Source: Magnetospira sp.
Lineage (GTDB): Bacteria > Pseudomonadota > Alphaproteobacteria > Rhodospirillales > Magnetospiraceae
Length of the DNA stretch: 13,839 nucleotides
Direction of reading: 5' to 3'
NCBI GenBank assembly: GCA_028277325.1
Contig: JANQGL010000009.1
Span: 1 to 13,839 of the forward strand
A model generated the notes under the pieces. That model searched no databases, was not told where the DNA came from, and saw nothing but the letters and a program-made list of their open reading frames with translations. This document shows, one piece after another, positions 13,319 to 13,839 of the stretch (the stretch's first letter is position 1; each line of letters starts with the position of its first letter). The position numbers and the translations under genes are program-made.

Positions 13319-13839
13319 CCCTCCGCACCGCGCTTCTGCTCGTCGTCGCCATCGCCATCGCCGGCCTGACCGCCCTGTTCGCGCGCGGTTGGATCAACGC
13401 CCAGAAGGCGGCCCTGTCGCCGGAGGTGCGGGTCGAGACGATGGTCACCGACACGGTCAACGTGCTGGTCGCCGAACAGCCGATCGCCGCCGGGACGTTC
13501 GTCAAGCCCGACATGCTGGTCTGGCGGGCCTGGCCCGAGGACGGCGTGGTCGACGCCTACGCGGTGGAGGGCAAGGTCGCCCGGTCCGCCTTCGAGGGCG
13601 CGGTGGCGCGCTCGGCGATCGCCGAGGGGCAGCCGATCCTCGCCGCCCAGGCGGTGCATCCCGGCGAGCGCGGCTTCCTGGCCGCGGTGCTGACCCCCGG
13701 CATGCGCGCGGTGTCGGTGCCGGTCACCGCCACCTCGGGCATTTCCGGGTTCGTGTTCCCGGGCGACAAGGTCGACCTGCTGCTCACCGTCGCCTTCCGG
13801 GTCAAGGACCGCGACGGCGAGGTGGTGCAGCGCCACGCC
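13315..13839 (+). CDS. cpaB: Flp pilus assembly protein CpaB/RcpC, N-terminal part
   Basis: These 175 residues are the start of the periplasmic CpaB/RcpC protein of Tad systems, thought to act around the CpaC secretin. An N-terminal signal anchor at about 5-24 is followed by an SAF domain (about 45-110: VNVLVAEQPIAAGTFVKPDMLVWRAWPEDGV, then AVARSAIAEGQPILAAQAV). The RcpC core follows with LTPGMRAVSVPVTATSGISGFVFPGDKVDLLLTV. It overlaps cpaA by 4 nt (ATGA) and is cut by the right edge. More tad/cpa genes (secretin, ATPase, TadB/TadC) would be expected beyond it. Confidence 0.94.
   Translation, partial: MTLRTALLLVVAIAIAGLTALFARGWINAQKAALSPEVRVETMVTDTVNVLVAEQPIAAGTFVKPDMLVWRAWPEDGVVDAYAVEGKVARSAFEGAVARSAIAEGQPILAAQAVHPGERGFLAAVLTPGMRAVSVPVTATSGISGFVFPGDKVDLLLTVAFRVKDRDGEVVQRHA

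Noticed and set aside
1..13839. Signs of a mobile element, prophage, CRISPR array or defence island
   Set aside because: No transposase, integrase, Cas-like or phage-like product, no terminal inverted repeats and no spaced repeat array were seen; the genes are envelope, motility and pilus functions.

Overview
The window is a high-GC (roughly two-thirds G+C by eye), gene-dense stretch of chromosome from an alphaproteobacterium. Family choices, namely a PomA/PomB-type stator, a Tad pilus locus with Flp pilin and a CtrA-like box, and an AcrAB-type pump under a divergent TetR repressor, suggest the Rhodospirillales or a relative, but no marker gene fixes the genus. I see no rRNA, tRNA, CRISPR array, insertion sequence or phage gene. 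Most long open frames on the opposite strand are high-GC shadows.

Region 1 (1-2632) is an efflux module. A minus-strand pair encodes an AcrA-like periplasmic adaptor and the N-terminal third of an AcrB-like HAE1 RND permease that runs off the left edge. A divergent plus-strand TetR/AcrR-family regulator is separated from them by a short intergenic region. That region holds a near-perfect 21-bp palindrome built from four GTAC tetramers, the obvious candidate operator.

Region 2 (2694-5243, minus strand) is a probable two-gene unit: a MscS-type mechanosensitive channel followed by a protein of about 460 residues. The second protein looks like a strongly degenerate GGDEF-EAL (c-di-GMP-type) protein without the catalytic motifs. 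Its 5' end looks frameshifted: a well-formed start and about 33 plausible residues lie in a frame that stops exactly where the long frame must take over.

Region 3 (5417-9752, plus strand) carries a PomA/MotA-like and a PomB/MotB-like flagellar stator pair, then a large membrane histidine kinase (periplasmic sensor, two PAS domains, HisKA, HATPase_c). No response regulator gene lies beside the kinase.

Region 4 (9810-13839) is one end of a Tad (tight adherence) pilus locus. On the minus strand are a TadG-like protein with a von Willebrand A domain and, upstream of it, a rhomboid intramembrane protease. On the plus strand are a 57-residue Flp pilin, a CpaA/TadV prepilin peptidase and the start of CpaB/RcpC, which continues beyond the window. 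The AT-rich region before flp has a CtrA-like site overlapping a promoter. The 232-nt flp-cpaA spacer contains strong RNA hairpins that could uncouple abundant pilin expression from the assembly genes.

For the most part the window is standard envelope, motility and surface-attachment biology. The parts most worth a second look are the degenerate GGDEF-EAL-like protein with its apparent +1 frameshift, the rhomboid protease inside the Tad locus, and the structured flp-cpaA leader. I did not find a convincing wholly new system.
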